NCBI GenBank assembly: GCA_025345505.1
Contig: JANVCC010000049.1
Span: 7,779,568-7,843,567, forward strand
Source of the DNA: Todiramphus chloris collaris
Lineage: Eukaryota; Chordata; Aves; Coraciiformes; Alcedinidae
Direction: 5' to 3'
DNA: 64,000 nucleotides
Shown: piece after piece, positions 33,001 to 48,000 of the stretch
Layout: the number at the start of each line of letters is the position of its first letter
Numbering within the stretch: position 1 is the first letter of the stretch
Notes under the pieces: generated by a model
The model's input: only the letters and a program-made list of their open reading frames with translations
Told to the model about the DNA's origin: nothing
Database searches by the model: none
Made by a program: the position numbers and the translations under genes

Positions 33001-36000
33001 TTCCCTGGAAGTCAGTGAGTGGTAATTCAGCCTCAGCACATCTCCCTGCAGCCTCTTCCCACTCCATGAAATGACAGCTCCCAGTGACCCCTCGTAGAAA
33101 GCTCTTGCAGTTCAGTGTGATGTGGGATATAAACCGCCCAGACTGGGAGCAACCTTTGCAAGTGCTCTGGTTATGATGGATATTAGCTCCGTTATTCTGA
33201 AAGCAAAACGAGCAGGAAGCTTTCCTGTCTCTGTGCTTGCCCGTTGCTGGGCCAGATGGGCTGTGTGTTGATGGGGCACTGAGGCTGTGAGGCCATTGTC
33301 ACGGCAGAACCCCAGCTCTGTTCTTGCCACACGTGTCCCAGCTCACCTGTGCAGTCACTGGGCAAGGCTTTGCTGGGGAATAGTTTCTGTCCCACCCCCG
33401 ATGGGGCTAGAGGGAAGTGGGGATCTTCTTGGTTTCATGGCAAACATCTGTTTGAACATATGCTTTCTCTGTTTAAAAGTTGAAAAGCGCAATGCCTGGG
33501 ATATAATTAGCTGTTCAGGCAGAGAGCACCCTTGGGAAAAGTACAGGGTAAAATAAATACATGTCTAAAACGTTTGCTTTTTGGTGGCTTGGCCAAGTTC
33601 CTGAGAAGCAGGAGCCTGTGTCCTACAAACCGCCACTGCAGATGGTCTGGTTTTTCCGTCTCGCCAGAGGCCAGGGGCTGAACGGAGCATCAGGACAAGC
33701 CTGGTACCAGCATCTGCAGTTCCTTCTGTAGCCAGGGCTCCAGAATGCCTGCACATCCCAACATCCGCAGAGCTGCTGCCTCCCGACACCCTTGTTGGAG
33801 GCAGAGGGAAGCAGGTGACAGCTAAGGAAATGCCGTGGGAACGTGTTTTGGAGCATCCATTTGAAGGCCAAATCCTTGTGTCTTCCTGGATCTTGTTATG
33901 CAAATAACTAGAGGCATCGTTTGTAGAGGATAAACTCAAGAGTTCAGCAGCTGTCCATCAGATAACAGCAACGCAGAGCTCGATGCTTTTATCTAGAAGA
34001 GAGGGCAGGGGAGGAAAACCAGCTGTGCTGGATCAGGCGAAGCTCATCTGCCAAAAATAGTGTAGGAATGTGAGCAGAAAACCCAGCTATTTTAACCGTA
34101 GTTTAAGCAACATATGGCAGCAGTGTTCCATGCTGGACCAGGCATAAAATAGGACGCTGCCATGATGCAATATAAATGATACACTCCCCTGCCAAACTGT
34201 CACAGTCAGTTTTACATTTGTTTCTAGGTTGCTGCAGATATTTATAAAAGCTTTGGAAGATTGAGAGGGGCAGGGAAAAGCATAAAATCTACAGTAACCG
34301 AGTCATTTCCGTGGACTGTTGCTGATGGCTTGAATAAGCAGAGAAGTCTGAACTCATGGTTTACACCCTCCCTTTTTAGAAGGAATCAGGGGAAGAACAT
34401 CTCACGCTGGCAGTTGGCCACCCCTCCTGGCCTGTGAGTTGCTGGGAGCAGCCGAAACGGCTCCTGCCCAGATATTGGGATGCTTCAGAGGGAAAAAACC
34501 CAACACTCTGTGTTTGCAAAGTGGGTTTTTCATGCAGAGGGGTTTTGCTGTTGCTGCAGCCCAGGGAACTGGGAATTCACCATGTGGTCACCAGGCAGTT
34601 GTGTGATGAGCAGGGCAAGAGAGAAAACTGACTCATTGGTAGCACACGAGGTTTACCATGGATGTTGTCCAACACTGGAGCGTGGACTGAGTGGACTGGT
34701 GCGTGGGTATGGTATGGTATGGTATGGTACAGTGTGGTGTGGTACAGTGTGGTTTGGTATGGTGTGGTACAGCTCGGGGTTTGTAAGGCTGGCAGTCACA
34801 GTCATGGACCTGGTCCCCATTGTGCAACGGGTTGGAGAAAAACAAAGCAAATCCATTCTCCAAGAGCTCACGGTTTGTGTTACTCCAGGTCCAGTCTAAG
34901 GATGAGGAGTTTTCCTATTGAAACAAACATCCTCTGGGGAGAATAGAAGCTCAGCTGAGTTCCTGTAACTCCCACCAAACTTCCCCTCTGGAATGATTTT
35001 TCCACGTTGACATTCAGACTGGAGGAGAATGGGGGAGCAGCAGCCTTTGTGTTTTCTGATGCCTGTGCACGCTCGGTGGCTTGATCACCCTCTCCTCTTG
35101 CAGTGTTTTCAAAGAAGAGATTCCAAATGTTATCCAGGGGACTTGTACACCCAGCAAAGTGACACTCTGTCCTCCTTTTGGGGTCCGTGGGCATGCTGGG
35201 TCCACACTGCAGGGGGGAAACAACAACTCTGGGGTACAGAAAAGTTCTTAAACCTGAAAAGAAGCTAGAAGGCAAATCTCAAAAGTACTTCACAGTTTAT
35301 TGAAACGATAATGTCTGCTGTTGCTTCATTTCAGCACCATGGCACATAGAAAGGAGATGATCTGAGTGTTGTCCCATGCTGTGGTATGAGGGTACAGTAG
35401 CAGTACTGGGAATTACTGGGTGGCTTGAATCTCATGCTGCTCTGCAGCATCCAGGTAGGATTCTGAGGCTGAGCACTGCCAGGTCCTGCAGGAACTGGGA
35501 TTGCTCTTGGTGATGAGGGCACTGACCCAGTCTCAGCACAGGGCAGTTGTGACCAGGGAACTTTTTACCCTCTGGCAAGTTTTTTGGTATCAATACAGAA
35601 ACAGATCACTAATCGTGAAAAACAGACATGCGTCAGAGCAGCAGCATTATTTCCAGCATGGAAACGAGCCCAGAGACTAGTTGATAAAATGGTGAGCTTC
35701 AAGCATGTGAAGGAGGCAAGTCCAAGAGTTGCTGGGAGGATCTGAGTCTTTCTGTGGGCTGCCAGTCTCCTGGGGTTGACACTCCTGTCCTTCCGCAGCG
35801 CGCTCTGAATCCCTCTCTCACACGGTGATGGCAACAGTCCCCGCACAGTAACCAGATTGTGCCTAGCCTCTTTCAGTTGTATAATGAACCCAGGAGGACT
35901 TATCTCAATAGAGAAGTGATTGTGTTGACCAGCTGTTCAGCATTCTTCCTCACTTGGCGGGGAAGCCCACGCTGCAGCTGCAGAGGTGACCTAAGAGCGC

Positions 36001-39000
36001 TCACTCGCGAGCTAAACTTTGACACACCTTCAGCAGTGCTTGCTTCCCAGTGCTTACGTCCCAGAAACGTCCCCAGCTGGGCAGGATTAGGCCAAATAGT
36101 CTATTTTTCTAGACTTTATGGGGAATTTCAAAAAAATGCTGTGATTGGATGTGCGGCTGCAGAGCTGGCATAACCTAGGAGTGCCTTGGGATGCAGTTCA
36201 ATGTGTTCCATCACGGAAGAGTTAGCCCAGCCCAGCAAAACCATCTTCACGTTGGCTAGGAGATGCAGTGCACTCTGCCATCTTGCTCCAATAGCTGCTC
36301 TTTCAGCTGTTGTGCCCTGTTCTTATTTTCTTTACAGGCTTTACTCTGTGCTTTGCTGTGATGCAGAGGGATGGTGGGCAGTTGGGTAAAACTCAGATGT
36401 TGTTTTTGCTTCACCAGATCAGCCGTCCAAAGGGCCATGTTCACATCTGTCGTCTCTTAGCTCTGCGGCTGGAGGTCCCCACACTGACTCCAACAGCGCA
36501 GCTCCACAGTCGGCGAGGGTGCTGAGGAGGCAATCCAAGCCTGTGGTATGCTTTAGGGAGCATCTCTTTGAGGGTTTGATGGCTGTGGGGATAGAGGGGT
36601 AAGAGTGGTACCCCTTGGTCGAACATGCCAGAGGGGTTTTTTCTCCCCTCATCTCCATCATGGCTTTGTTGCCCTGGCTGGAGAGAGTCTCGTGGCTTCT
36701 CCAAACTGGTGCTCTTCTCTGTGACATGAGGAGAGCGACTCTTATCTGCCATCCCTTCCACTGTGAAGCTAAGTTAATGCTTGGGAGGGACCTTGTGGTC
36801 CTCTGGCAGGAGTGCTTATAAAAAAGCGAGACATTATTGCCTGTTATAAAGAGCAATACTGAAAAAACAGCTGTCACAACAAAGAAGAACAATGGCTTGT
36901 CCTAGTGACTTCTGCTTTTCTGGACTATTTACTGATATTTTTCCATGTTTCTTTCCTTAGGAGATGACCGAGAATGGAAGTCATCAGCTGGTGGTAAAGG
37001 CCAGGTTCAATTTTAAGCAGACCAATGAGGATGAACTCTCCGTTAACAAAGGAGACATTATTTATGTCACTCGGGTTGAAGAAGGGGGCTGGTGGGAAGG
37101 GACCTTGAATGGAAAAACAGGCTGGTTCCCAAGCAACTACGTCAGAGAAATCAAATCCACCGGTAAGCAAATTGCTTCCAAGGGCCTATGGGATGACAGA
37201 GCTGTAATGCAGCAGATCCTCATGCCTTTCGGAAAGAGCTGCTATTATATTAAGGACCATTTGTGTCCTTAAAGCAGCAGGGCTAATGGAAGGATGAAGG
37301 GGGCCGAAGGGGAAAGCCTAGTCAAAAGACTAGGTTGTTTGAGAGCTGCTTCACCCTCTTCCCCAGCGCATCGTGCCTTTTTGGTGCCCCCCCGAGCCCC
37401 AGCAGCGTGGGACTGGGGATGTCACTGGAGGATGAGGCTGGAGATGGCTGCGTGGGTCCCCTTTGTCCTGGGGAGCTTCTGGGTCATTCCAGTGCCTGAG
37501 CACAGAGTTAGGTTTTTGCTAGAGACCTCAGGCAGGCGATGCATTCACGCTTGGTCCTGCCATTTCTGGCAGTGGTGGAGTGGATGCTCGCGGTCGCAAC
37601 AAAAACCCTGCGGCCGCAGGGAACAGTCCCCTGCTTTTGTCCATAGTGATGGCTGATTTCACACAGTACATTTTCCCCTCGGTGCGTCTGCTGCTGTGCT
37701 CTTGAGACAGGAAGAAGGAGGGCACGGTCCGTCTGCTGACGTCTGCCTTTACTGAGCTTAACATTTTCTGCGACGTGCTTTGAAGCAGATGTGGAGTGGT
37801 GGTGGCATGAAGCCTGCCCCTGGCTAACAGCCCCGTAGTGTCGCGTACCCGCGCGAGCACCTCACCCCGTTGTGCTTCCGAGCCCCGTCCTCTGACAGCA
37901 AACTGGGGTTTTTCACAAAATCCAACTTTAATTCCTTCCTGTACCTTGAGGACTTACCCAAGACAGAGACCTGTTGTGTGCTTGGTCCTGGCTTTATATC
38001 TCAGGATCAGCCCTGGCCTCAAACACTGAGAGATATCAGCAGTGGTCTGCAAAGTGTACAACCCCTGTTAGACATCCTTGCTCCAACACTTGCAAGCAAA
38101 AAAAAGCAAAGGAGGAAAGAATAAAATTAATGAGTGCTCAGAATTAGGCCGTTTTTTATTTAACTTGAAATGAAAAAAATCATTGTTAGGATGTCTCATC
38201 TCCCACTGTTTCCCTGGGGGAAATGATGTCTGAGCTGGAGCAGGACATTGCAGCAGAGGTTGAAGGCTTGTCTGGCACAACCCAGGAATCACTAATTAAG
38301 TCAGTGAGTGGAGAAGAGAAATGCTTTAAAAAAAGGAGAGCAAACGTCAGTCCTATGGGGAAAATCAGATGGAAGCTGCATGGAATAACAGCACCTCATT
38401 GAACCGAAGGGCGAGTAGCCCCTTGATCCTGGGGTAGGAGCCCGTCAGACTTCTCTGCAGAGCTTTTCCCTTTAGATCCTCCCTCCAGCACCCATTACAT
38501 GTGGGAGGAGGGTTCATTCCCCTGGACTCTGCTTGCTCAGGACATGTGGTTGTATTGCAAATGATGGATCAGCTAACCCTCTACCACCCCAGGGCTGTAG
38601 GCTGGGGGAGCCCTTGCTGCAAGCCAGCAGGAGCTGCTTTCCTCACCTCTAAAGAGTCACACTTGTCACTCCAAATGGAGTTACTTGTTTTCTGCAGTGT
38701 TCCTACGTCCACTGTGTCCTCGGCATGCCCTTTGGGTGGAAATAACTACCTGTGTGGAGCAAAACTCCTCTGAGTCTCTAAATGAGGCACGGAACTCCTG
38801 TCTGGAAGTGTCAGGAAACTCTGCAAGGGCAGTAATTAGACAGTCCATCCAGCTGCCCTTTCCAGGGGCTGAATTTATCAATGTCAGGCTTCTCCCCTGC
38901 TGTCGGGGTGATAATAATTGCCTTCTGTGAGCAACTGCAGGGAGAAAGGAGACGGGAACAGCACAGGGGTGCTTCAGTCCGAGGTGTGCAGCGTGGCCAG

Positions 39001-42000
39001 GGCTGGCAGTGCCAACCTGTCCCAGTCTGGAGGGGAGACAGTCCCAGTGCAGAGGGGTAACGGTGCTGGGAGAGCTGGCAAAGCCGTGCTGCTGGCACGG
39101 GCTGGGCTTCTCTAGGGAAGGAGGATGGAGCGGGGACGTGTGTGTGTGCCACACTGGAGACATCCACGGGGATTTAATGAATGCAGAAGGAGATGAGAAT
39201 TGACTTCCAGGTCTGCGGGAGCGTTTTGTTCAGATATACCTCCATTCAGAGAAGGATTTTTGCATCACAAATGACTGCAGGGATCGGGGTTCAGCAATAC
39301 TGCTTGGTGTTGGCCTCAAGTGCCTTGTGAATCACCCGGATCAAAAGGCAGCATCCAGCTCTTCTGGTAGACGCTCAGTTTTAAACCCCAAGTTTTGTGG
39401 GCCAGGTGAAGCCATGCTGTAGCTCCCAGCGGTGCCAGGCACGGGGCTGCTGGCTGGGATTTCAGAGCAAACCTGTAAGGCAGCTGGCAGAGGCTGCGCG
39501 GCGCTTCTGCTGACGCTCGCTCGGCCGCACGCTGAAGGTTTGCTCCTGGATTTTCTGAAGCAGGCAAACAAACCCTGCAATTGAAGTCCTGTGTTCACAG
39601 GGATAAAGTTATGTTTGCTGGACATGATGCAGCAGTGACTTTTCCTGCTGGAATAAAGCAAGCTGTGCACTGTAAGTTATTGATGTATTCTTTTTTTTTT
39701 TTTTGTACAGATAAACCACTCTCTCCCAAAGCATTAAAAGGACTTGAAAGCACTCAGCTGACAAAGAATTATTACCCTGTGGTAAGTTTTTAAAGTGCTG
39801 ATCGTACATTTTAAAAAGTAGCATATTATTAATCTCCTGAACTGGCTCCTTCCCTTAGAAATCTGACTGGAGATGTCACACCATGAGCTGTGCCCCTGCC
39901 AGCAGCTCTGGCCCCTAGGGAGGGGGCAGCAGCCACAGCTCACAGCCTGGCTTGTTAACTGGGCTTGGCTTTGGAGCAGCTCAGTCTGGCAGGCTATGAA
40001 CTGTGGCTGCAGGAGGGTGGAGAAGCATCACCTCCTCTACCATCTTGCTACTGGAGCGATGTGGTGTGGCAAAGGGGGACGGGTACTTTCTCGCCGTGTC
40101 CAGGCTAGAGCGAGCTCTGTGATGGAAGAGAGTTAAAATGCCTGCATGTGAACGTCCCTGGCTCCCAGTGCCGGAGGTGAAATGTGCCCATCAGCATGTC
40201 TAAATATATTTCAAGCAAAGCAAATCAGAAACAATATGTCCAGAAAGCTGGGAACCGCCTCCACTGTCTCCAAAGCTCATCCACGCTGAGAAACGTGATC
40301 GCTAGCTGGGAGCGTGCAGGCAGTGGGTTTGCCTACCCTGCTGCCAGAGATGAATTGGCTGCCGAGATGGATTAGCAGGACCAAGGCTATTTCGGCACGT
40401 CCTTGATGTGGGAAGTGAGCAGTGCCCTGGCCTGAGCTGCCACAGGAGCCATCCGTGGTCTGGCCACCGGTGCATTTAAATTGCTGCCCGCCTTTGTGCA
40501 AACGATGCTCCCGGGATGCACACACACACCACTTGTTTGCATCCCTTGGCAGCCAGTTATGCATGCAGGATTAGGCATGAGCCTCTCGGGGCTCAAATAC
40601 TAAACTTGAGTCTGAACTGACATTGTCTTCATGCTTTGCCTGAGAAGAAGGAGCAGCCCTTAACACCTGCTTTCCAGGCCTCCCCTATTTTGCAAAGTAA
40701 AAGCCCCAAATTGGACCCCCCCCCCCCGGAGCTTTTGTGAGCATTCTGGGTTCTGCGTTGCCAAATGTAAATAGAATTAAAATACACTTCCGTGCTTCTC
40801 CACACTTGGAAGCTGATGTCATGTTCCTTTGACTAGTCGCTAGTTCAAAGATCTACTCAGTGCTCTGTCTCTCACCCTAGGTGTTGCAAAATATTCTGGA
40901 AACAGAACGAGATTATGCGAAGGAACTACAGTCACTTCTGGGAACTTACTTAAGACCTCTCCAGTCTTATGATAAGTAAGATATAAGGGCATCCGAGGTG
41001 GAGAGAACCCTGTAAAATCGACTATAGTTCATTATTTTCCCACTTTTGAATGTTTAGGGACTGTAACAGCTCTTCTTGTAAAGCCTCACAGCTTCTCTGT
41101 GACCCAGAGAAAAAGCCCACCTAGTACAGGTTTCTGCCCTTTCCTGTTCCTCGGTGGCCGTGCAGGCGTTGGGCTGTGTTGGAGATGGGTGTTTCCACCT
41201 GGCAGAGCCTGCCTGTTGCCACCCATCTGCCAGCTCGCGCGTGGCTTCTCCCCTTGTCGTTTGCCTCGTGACTTCTCAGCCCCAGGGGGCATCTCCTGGT
41301 CATCTCTTCATTTTGTGTGGCACGACACGAGTTCTCTGCGATTGGGTGGCCTCTCGCTAACCCCAAACTGCTGCTGAGCAGGAAGGGGCTCCTCTGTCAC
41401 CCCGTCTGCGCAGCCGTTGGCGTTAAGAGCCTCTGTGCTTTGGAGGAACGTGCTGCCATCCCCAGAATGTGCTGCCATCCCCAGAATGTGCTGCCATCCC
41501 CTACGGCCTGAGCCATGCCAGGGCGACCAGGAGGCTTGGTCAGGGCTTCCCTGCATCCATCAGCTGACGTGGTTTCAGTGTGCTGGCCAGCGTGGTGCAG
41601 GGGCAGCAGATGTCCTCCTGTCCTTACCCAGGCAGGGTGCTGCTGCCTATCAGATAGTTTCACCCTGCATAAAAGACCCGGTGCAGTTGACTTCACCTCC
41701 TGCTTTTTGCTTCAGCTTTACGGTCGTCTCTTCCAAGCGGTGCCATCTTGGTGACCCTGTCCATGTAGCTGCATTAGGACTGGGGTCCCTCCAGCTGAGC
41801 ATGCTGTGGGAGGGCTGAGCAGCCCCAGGACATCCTGGGCAGAGGGCAGATGTTTAGACGTTGTCCAGTCTGGAGAGATGGGAGAGTGGTGTCGTAAGGC
41901 CTTTGTATTTAAGTCTCCCCTCCCTTCCCCAAGTCTTCATGTGGGATGTATGAACACTTCTCATGCTCTCAGCCTTGTAGGTGGCAAATGGCTTAAATGA

Positions 42001-45000
42001 GGGTGGTACGAGTGGCTCTGAGGATGGTTCTGATGACAGAAGAGGACATGTTAGCTTTGGCTAGGAAAAATCTAACTTCACTTGAAGAACAAAGCAGCCC
42101 CTACTGATGGGCTACTCTGTAGGACCCTCCTCCCGTAGGGAAACCCACAGCATGAATCCCTGAAGGCAAAGCTGTCTCTGTATCTGTGCACACACCTTCT
42201 TCCCCACCCCTGGCTGAAATCCCCTCTGTCTGTGTCTGTTAGACAGCTAAGCATACGAGAAGATTAGTGTGATTAAAGTCCAATTAAGATAATCTTTGAC
42301 AGCAGATATCTTCTCCAGAGGCTGTGGTCTGTAGCTCACAGATCATGGATTCTGTGTTTTCCCATGCCCAATGGTGTGTCTGGGGAAGGAGAAATTCTTG
42401 GGTGACTTTTGGAAGAATGGTTTGCAAATGCCATGGGGGTGCTCCTGAGAGCAACGTCTCTTGGATGCTAATTGGCAGTTTGACTCTCTTAGGCTCAGCG
42501 CCGTGGACATTGCGTCACTGCTGGGAAATGTGGAAGAAATCTCTGCATTTCAGCAAACACTGAACCAAGCCTTGGAAGAAGTTGCAAAGTAAGCTCATGC
42601 CGTAGCACTGAGGTTGTTAAGCTATGAAGTTGTAGCTAAAAATAATGGAGAGGCATGTTCATTAATGTTCCTCCTGGCTGCTGTCTTAGACTTGTTAAAT
42701 ATAGAAGAAAATAACAGGATTGAAGAAAGGCAGCAGGTAGTGCTTTGGCAGGAGGGAAGGTAGAAGAAACTCTGACATTTCTACTGTTGGAGGATCTGCT
42801 GAATGACAGTGTCACTGGATCTGACATGAAAATATGCCTAGACCAAAGATGCAGACACATGCGGGGCGGGAGATCTGGCAGGCGTGAAGGTGGGGATTGC
42901 CAGGGAGCAAAGAGCAGTTTATTAGAGGTGATAATTTCCTGTGGGGAGGCTGGCAGACGTGTTCAGCCTTAGCCCAGCCTCTCCTTCAGGAGGGCTGAAA
43001 AGAGATGGGAGAAGACTGAATGTTGGAAATATATTCAGGAAAATATATTCTCTTTCTCCATCTCCTCTCTTGTATTCATGGGCAGCCCAGACAGTGGAAC
43101 CAACCCTGCCTTGCACCCAGTTCTTTCCAGCACATCCTCATCAGCTGCAGTGGGCTACAGCATCCCAGCTGCAGCACTGCTGGTGGGACAGGACGGGCTG
43201 GATCACACCTTGCCCCAGGCTGATAATGGGTTGTGATACTCACGGGCTGCACCACAGAAAGCCAGACCCATCTGGGGACCTGCTCCTTCCTCCTCCCCAA
43301 GTGGCAGTGTGGGTATTTTCCTCGGTGCTGCAGCTATGGGGCGACCTGGGAATGTCCCTGGGCAGCGAGTGGTTCCTGGGCAGAGAGGTGAGAGTGCTGC
43401 AGCTGCAGAGGCTTAACGTCGTGGCTGGTGTGTCGGTGTCTGCAGGCTCCCCGAGAACCAGCAGCGCGTGGGAGGCTGCTTCATGAACCTGATGCCCCAG
43501 TTCCGCTCCCTGTACCTGCCGTACTGCGCTAACCACCCCTCAGCAGTCAACGTCCTCACGCAACACAGGTGAGTGATGGGGGAGCAGATTCAGGCTGAAA
43601 CCCCTCCTTTAAAAAATTACTTTTGTAATTAATACTTGGCCTGACCTGGCTTGTACCTGTATTTTGACAACAGGGCAAAGGGATAACGTGGGATCCTGCT
43701 GCTGGGAAAGCTGCTGGGGCTTTGGGCTCTGTGGTGCAGCCTCTCAGCTCCAGCATGGAGACAACTGATGCTGCTTGTGTTCAGAGCTGGTCTCACAGGT
43801 CCTGCCTGCACATACAGGGCTCTTACCTTGGTTGTAACAGAGGCAGCCTCAGCCCTTGCAGTAGCATCTCCTGTGATTGTTACTTGCTAAAGGATCCAGA
43901 TGCTGTTTCAGACCCACCCTTGAAGTGCTCACACGCTTGCAGATGGGAGTATCTGCCCTGTGGCTCTACGGTGTTGCAAAAGGAGGGTGGTCATCAATTC
44001 ACCTGGACTTACCCACTTTACTAACTGAGCTGCTGTTCAACCAGACGGTTGATTCGCAGGGTTGTTGGTAGATCGCAGCAATAACATCTTTCTTTTAACA
44101 TTTCCTACTTGAGTAGACACTTGAATTTGTATAATGTCACACTAAAGACAAAAGGCTACAGCAGTGTCACCCCTGATGCAGCTCAGCTGTCCTCCCTGCA
44201 GTGATGGGAAAGCCAGGACCCCAGCCATTCTATTTAAGTCTTCCCATTCTGTAATGGGAACTCACAATATATTTGCTTATGTGCTGAAATTCAGGTTCAG
44301 TTCAGCCTAATGAAAAGCCCGGCTCCTGTACAGGACTCAGTCATGTGGTTCTTCAGTCTGACCTCTTTTCTGAAGTCAATCAGAGTCAGCTTTGGCAAGG
44401 GAGCCGTGTTTCCCAGTGCTGTAATGGCTCCCAGCAGGGTCCCAGCGCATCGCTGCAGCATCCTCCTCTGCATCCCACGCTGTCCACCCGACACCTGTGC
44501 TGGGGGACCCGCTGCTGGCACTGGGGTACCCCCGAGGCCGTGCACACCTCCACCAGCCCCTGCCTCTCTGGGGAGCAGGGTCTTGCAGCTCCCTGCCTGC
44601 CGTGCTGGGTTTGTGCCAGGGGGTGCTCAGAGGGGAGGCTGGGCTGCTTTTAAAAAGGCACAGCTCAGAGCAGAGCCCCGGCCATCAGGAGAGCGTGGGA
44701 GGCAGCAGAGCACAGCTCTCAGCCGTGGCGAGCCCTCCTTCTTGTTGTTCTCTCTATTTATAGTGATGAGCTGGAGAAGTTCATGGAGAGCCAGGGTGCG
44801 GCCAACCCAGGCATTCTTATCTTAACCACGAGCCTCAGCAAACCCTTCCTGAGGCTGGATAAATATGTCACACTGCTGCAGGAGCTGGAGCGGCACATGG
44901 AGGTAGGTGGGATGTGGGGCTGCGGGCAGGCTGTGCTCCTGGATGTGGCAAGAGCTGCCCCTCAAGCTGCGAGAGGCACCTCTGCCTGTTGGTATTCAGG

Positions 45001-48000
45001 CACCTCATTGCTAAAAGTACTTGCCACCCCTCCAAGGAGGTGTCCCATCATCTGTGGGACGTTAGCTACCTTTCAGGTTAAAAGCAGGGAGGTGGTGGAA
45101 GAGTCTGGGAGATGTTGTGGGAAGGCATTGCTTGCTCTTCCCCCCAGCCCTTCCTCAAAAATGGTCCATTTCCAGCACAAGTAAAAGCAGAGTTCAGAGT
45201 CAGGTCACAGCTGGTATTTATTTGCACAGTGGGTAATAAATCAGTGTTTTTATTACCATTTTATGAAATTCCTGCAGCTCGCAGGGACATCCCCAACCCT
45301 CGCCAGAGGCTTGTGCTCCTGGGTGGAGGCAGAGCCACCCGGGCAGCCGCAGATCTGGCAGCCGGCACAGACACGGGGCTGGAGGGGCCTGGGAGCAGGG
45401 AGAGCAGCGAGGGGGCCCAGAGACTTCCTCGGCGGGTGGCAGATCTGCTTTGGGACATTTCTTCCCCTGGGGACTGTGGAGTCCTCTGTCACTGGAGCTC
45501 TGCTACTCATCTCCTCCTGGACTCCAGCTGCAGGGAAGCAAACTTCAGCGGTGGTACAAGGAGGTGAAGAAACCAGAAGTTACAGTCTGTTTTTTAACTG
45601 CGTTTGCTTTTTCCCCCTCTTCTGGTATTAATTACCAGCTAATTACTCAGCACACAGCCATCATCATTCAAACCCACATCCCAGACAGAAGACTAAAACC
45701 TCTGTGCTTGAGCCAGGAGCTTTTCTCCCTAGGAGAAGGAGTAAGAGCCTGCACTGTAGGCACACTACAGACCTTACCTGTCCAGCTCTCCCCTGGCTTA
45801 GGTGAGCTGCAGGGACTGAGCTGAGCTTGGCTGCAGCCCCGCTGCCCGTGCAGAGGCAGCGTGCTCATTGCAGGGGGTCGGCACTGGATGCGAGGACACA
45901 CACGTCACCTATTGCTCTTAGTTTCTGAGCTGAGTGTGGGAGTTTTGTTGCATGAATCAGTAGGCTTGAGGTTTAATCTGCAGTGCTGTGGGAAGAGTAT
46001 GGTTGGATGCAATATAGATGGATGCAATGCGGATGTACACCGTAGGATTCCCTGCACTGCTCTGCAGCTGAAGGTGAGGCAGGTATGTTCAGGGCAGCCC
46101 TTATCCCTGATTCAGAGATGGGCAATCCCTGGCATCCTCTGCCAGCCACAGGGACAGCTCCATCACGATCTAGACACCTTCAGATTTGCTTGGCATGAGG
46201 ACTGGATGGTGAAGAGCTTATGATGTAGGGCCCTAGACCCAGGAGAAGGTGCTAGGAGAGTACGAGCGTGCAGCTGCAGTCAGACATAAGGGGCAGCATC
46301 CTGCTTTGCCTTCCCTGGCCCAAGAGCTCTATGCTCAGACCCAGAGGTGAAGCTCCTATTGCTGTTCATGGGAATGGCACCCTGGATGAGGCAGTGACTG
46401 GAATACCTTGCATGCCAATGGAAGTTTCCTTCCTGAAGGTGAAACCAGAAATCCACCCTGCACCTCCGTGGGTTGTGATTGATTTTCTTTGCAAGCCAAG
46501 TTTGCTCTAAGTAAAACCATCTCTGCTCTTGCTCTGGCTACTTCACACTCGTCTGGGTGGTATCAGTGAATTGCACAGGTGTTTTAAACCTTGTCACGTT
46601 GAACTGGGTCGTAAGGAAGGTACCTGGGGGACTGTGGCCTTGTCCTGCAGCCCATGCTGCCTGCACCCTTGGCCCCGCATCCCCCAGCACCCTGCGAGCT
46701 CGGCAGCCCTGGGCATGCTGAGACAGTGGGTGCAGCCCAGGGCAGCTGCTGCTGCTGACTTTTCTCTCCCTTCACTAGGAGGCGCATGCAGATCACGAAG
46801 AGGTTTTGAAAGCCATCACATCCTTCAAGTCCCTCGTGGTAGGTGGCAATTCTTAAAATAGAGCGCTCCATTTCAGGGCTGCATTTCACGAAGAATGAGT
46901 CAAGCCTGACATTTGTCTCCTCATTAGAAAAAAAGGTCTTTTGAAATGGAAAAGATGGGTTATAAAGAATTTTAACTTTTAAGTTTCAAGCCAGAGTTGC
47001 TCCCCTCGCTGCATGTCTCAGCAAATGCACGCTGGCTTCGTGTTCCCAGCAGCAGAGATGGAGGATCTGCAACTTTCTCCTCCACTGCAGAGAGCCATGC
47101 GTGGGTAGTGGTGGCGACGGGGTCCCTTTCATCTCCTTTTGCCTCCGTACCCTAAATCATTTGCCAACTGAACCTAGACCACCCCTTGCTCCCTGAGATG
47201 AGCTGTGAAAGGTTAACACAAGTCTCTGACTCAACTGCAGGTGCCCTCTGAGCCTGTTGAGCACTCTTGGTTTTGCTGAGGTTTGCTTCATGGGCATCGG
47301 GAGGCTTTGGCTGTATTGCAGGTAATTTGTGGCTCTGGGTACCGTGGCCAGTGGCAGTGAAAGGATGAATCAGAGATAATAAACCTATTTCTGTGAGCTG
47401 TGTTACCTACACCCCTCAAAGTCCTACTGCACTGAGATGAAAAAGAGGGGGAAAAGCCACCCACGGGCACAAAGGTTTTACCTAGCAAAGCTTTTTTTCA
47501 GTTATTGAAAAAGCTATAGTCTCTCTTGCTTTGTAGCCACTGAAAACCTTTCACTATAACCACTCCAGATGTGGTCCAACTTCCTTCCTTAGCACAGCAG
47601 ATGCAAGTTTTTGGTGTTTAGCAGTGCAGATGAAAGATGGGGAGGAGAAAGTTCATAGAAAACAGGAAAGGGCGATCAAGTTGCATTTACTTAGAAACTC
47701 AGCTCCCTTTCCATTTATTCTAGTAGATAATAGGGGAATAATTCAGTTAAATTACAAGGTGTCATTGATCTTTAGGAGCACTCGTAAGCGTTGGACAGTT
47801 TTACTGGAAATGTGCACTTGAGTACTGAGTAATTTAATGTAATCTTGCTACAACTAAAGAGGTTCAGGATGGGTTTGAGGTTAAACAGGTAGAGATGCTC
47901 CATGGTGGGATCAGGGGGGCTGCCAAGCAAAGGCAGGGAGAGAGCACAGAGCTGCCCTGATGTGCAGTGGTGCCTCTGCACGGACTGTGATGGATTCCTG

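Larger units (their letters stand above)
31642..36417 (+). other. ARHGEF6: ARHGEF6 intron 3 (4.8 kb)
   Basis: Contains the TA/CA microsatellite at 32780 and the TGGTA repeat at 34706. Nothing else recognised. Confidence 0.75.

Noticed and set aside
34633-34946. Open frames rich in Trp/Tyr/Val or His/Thr over the TGGTA repeat
   Set aside because: They are translations of a tandem repeat in an intron, with no splice or similarity support.
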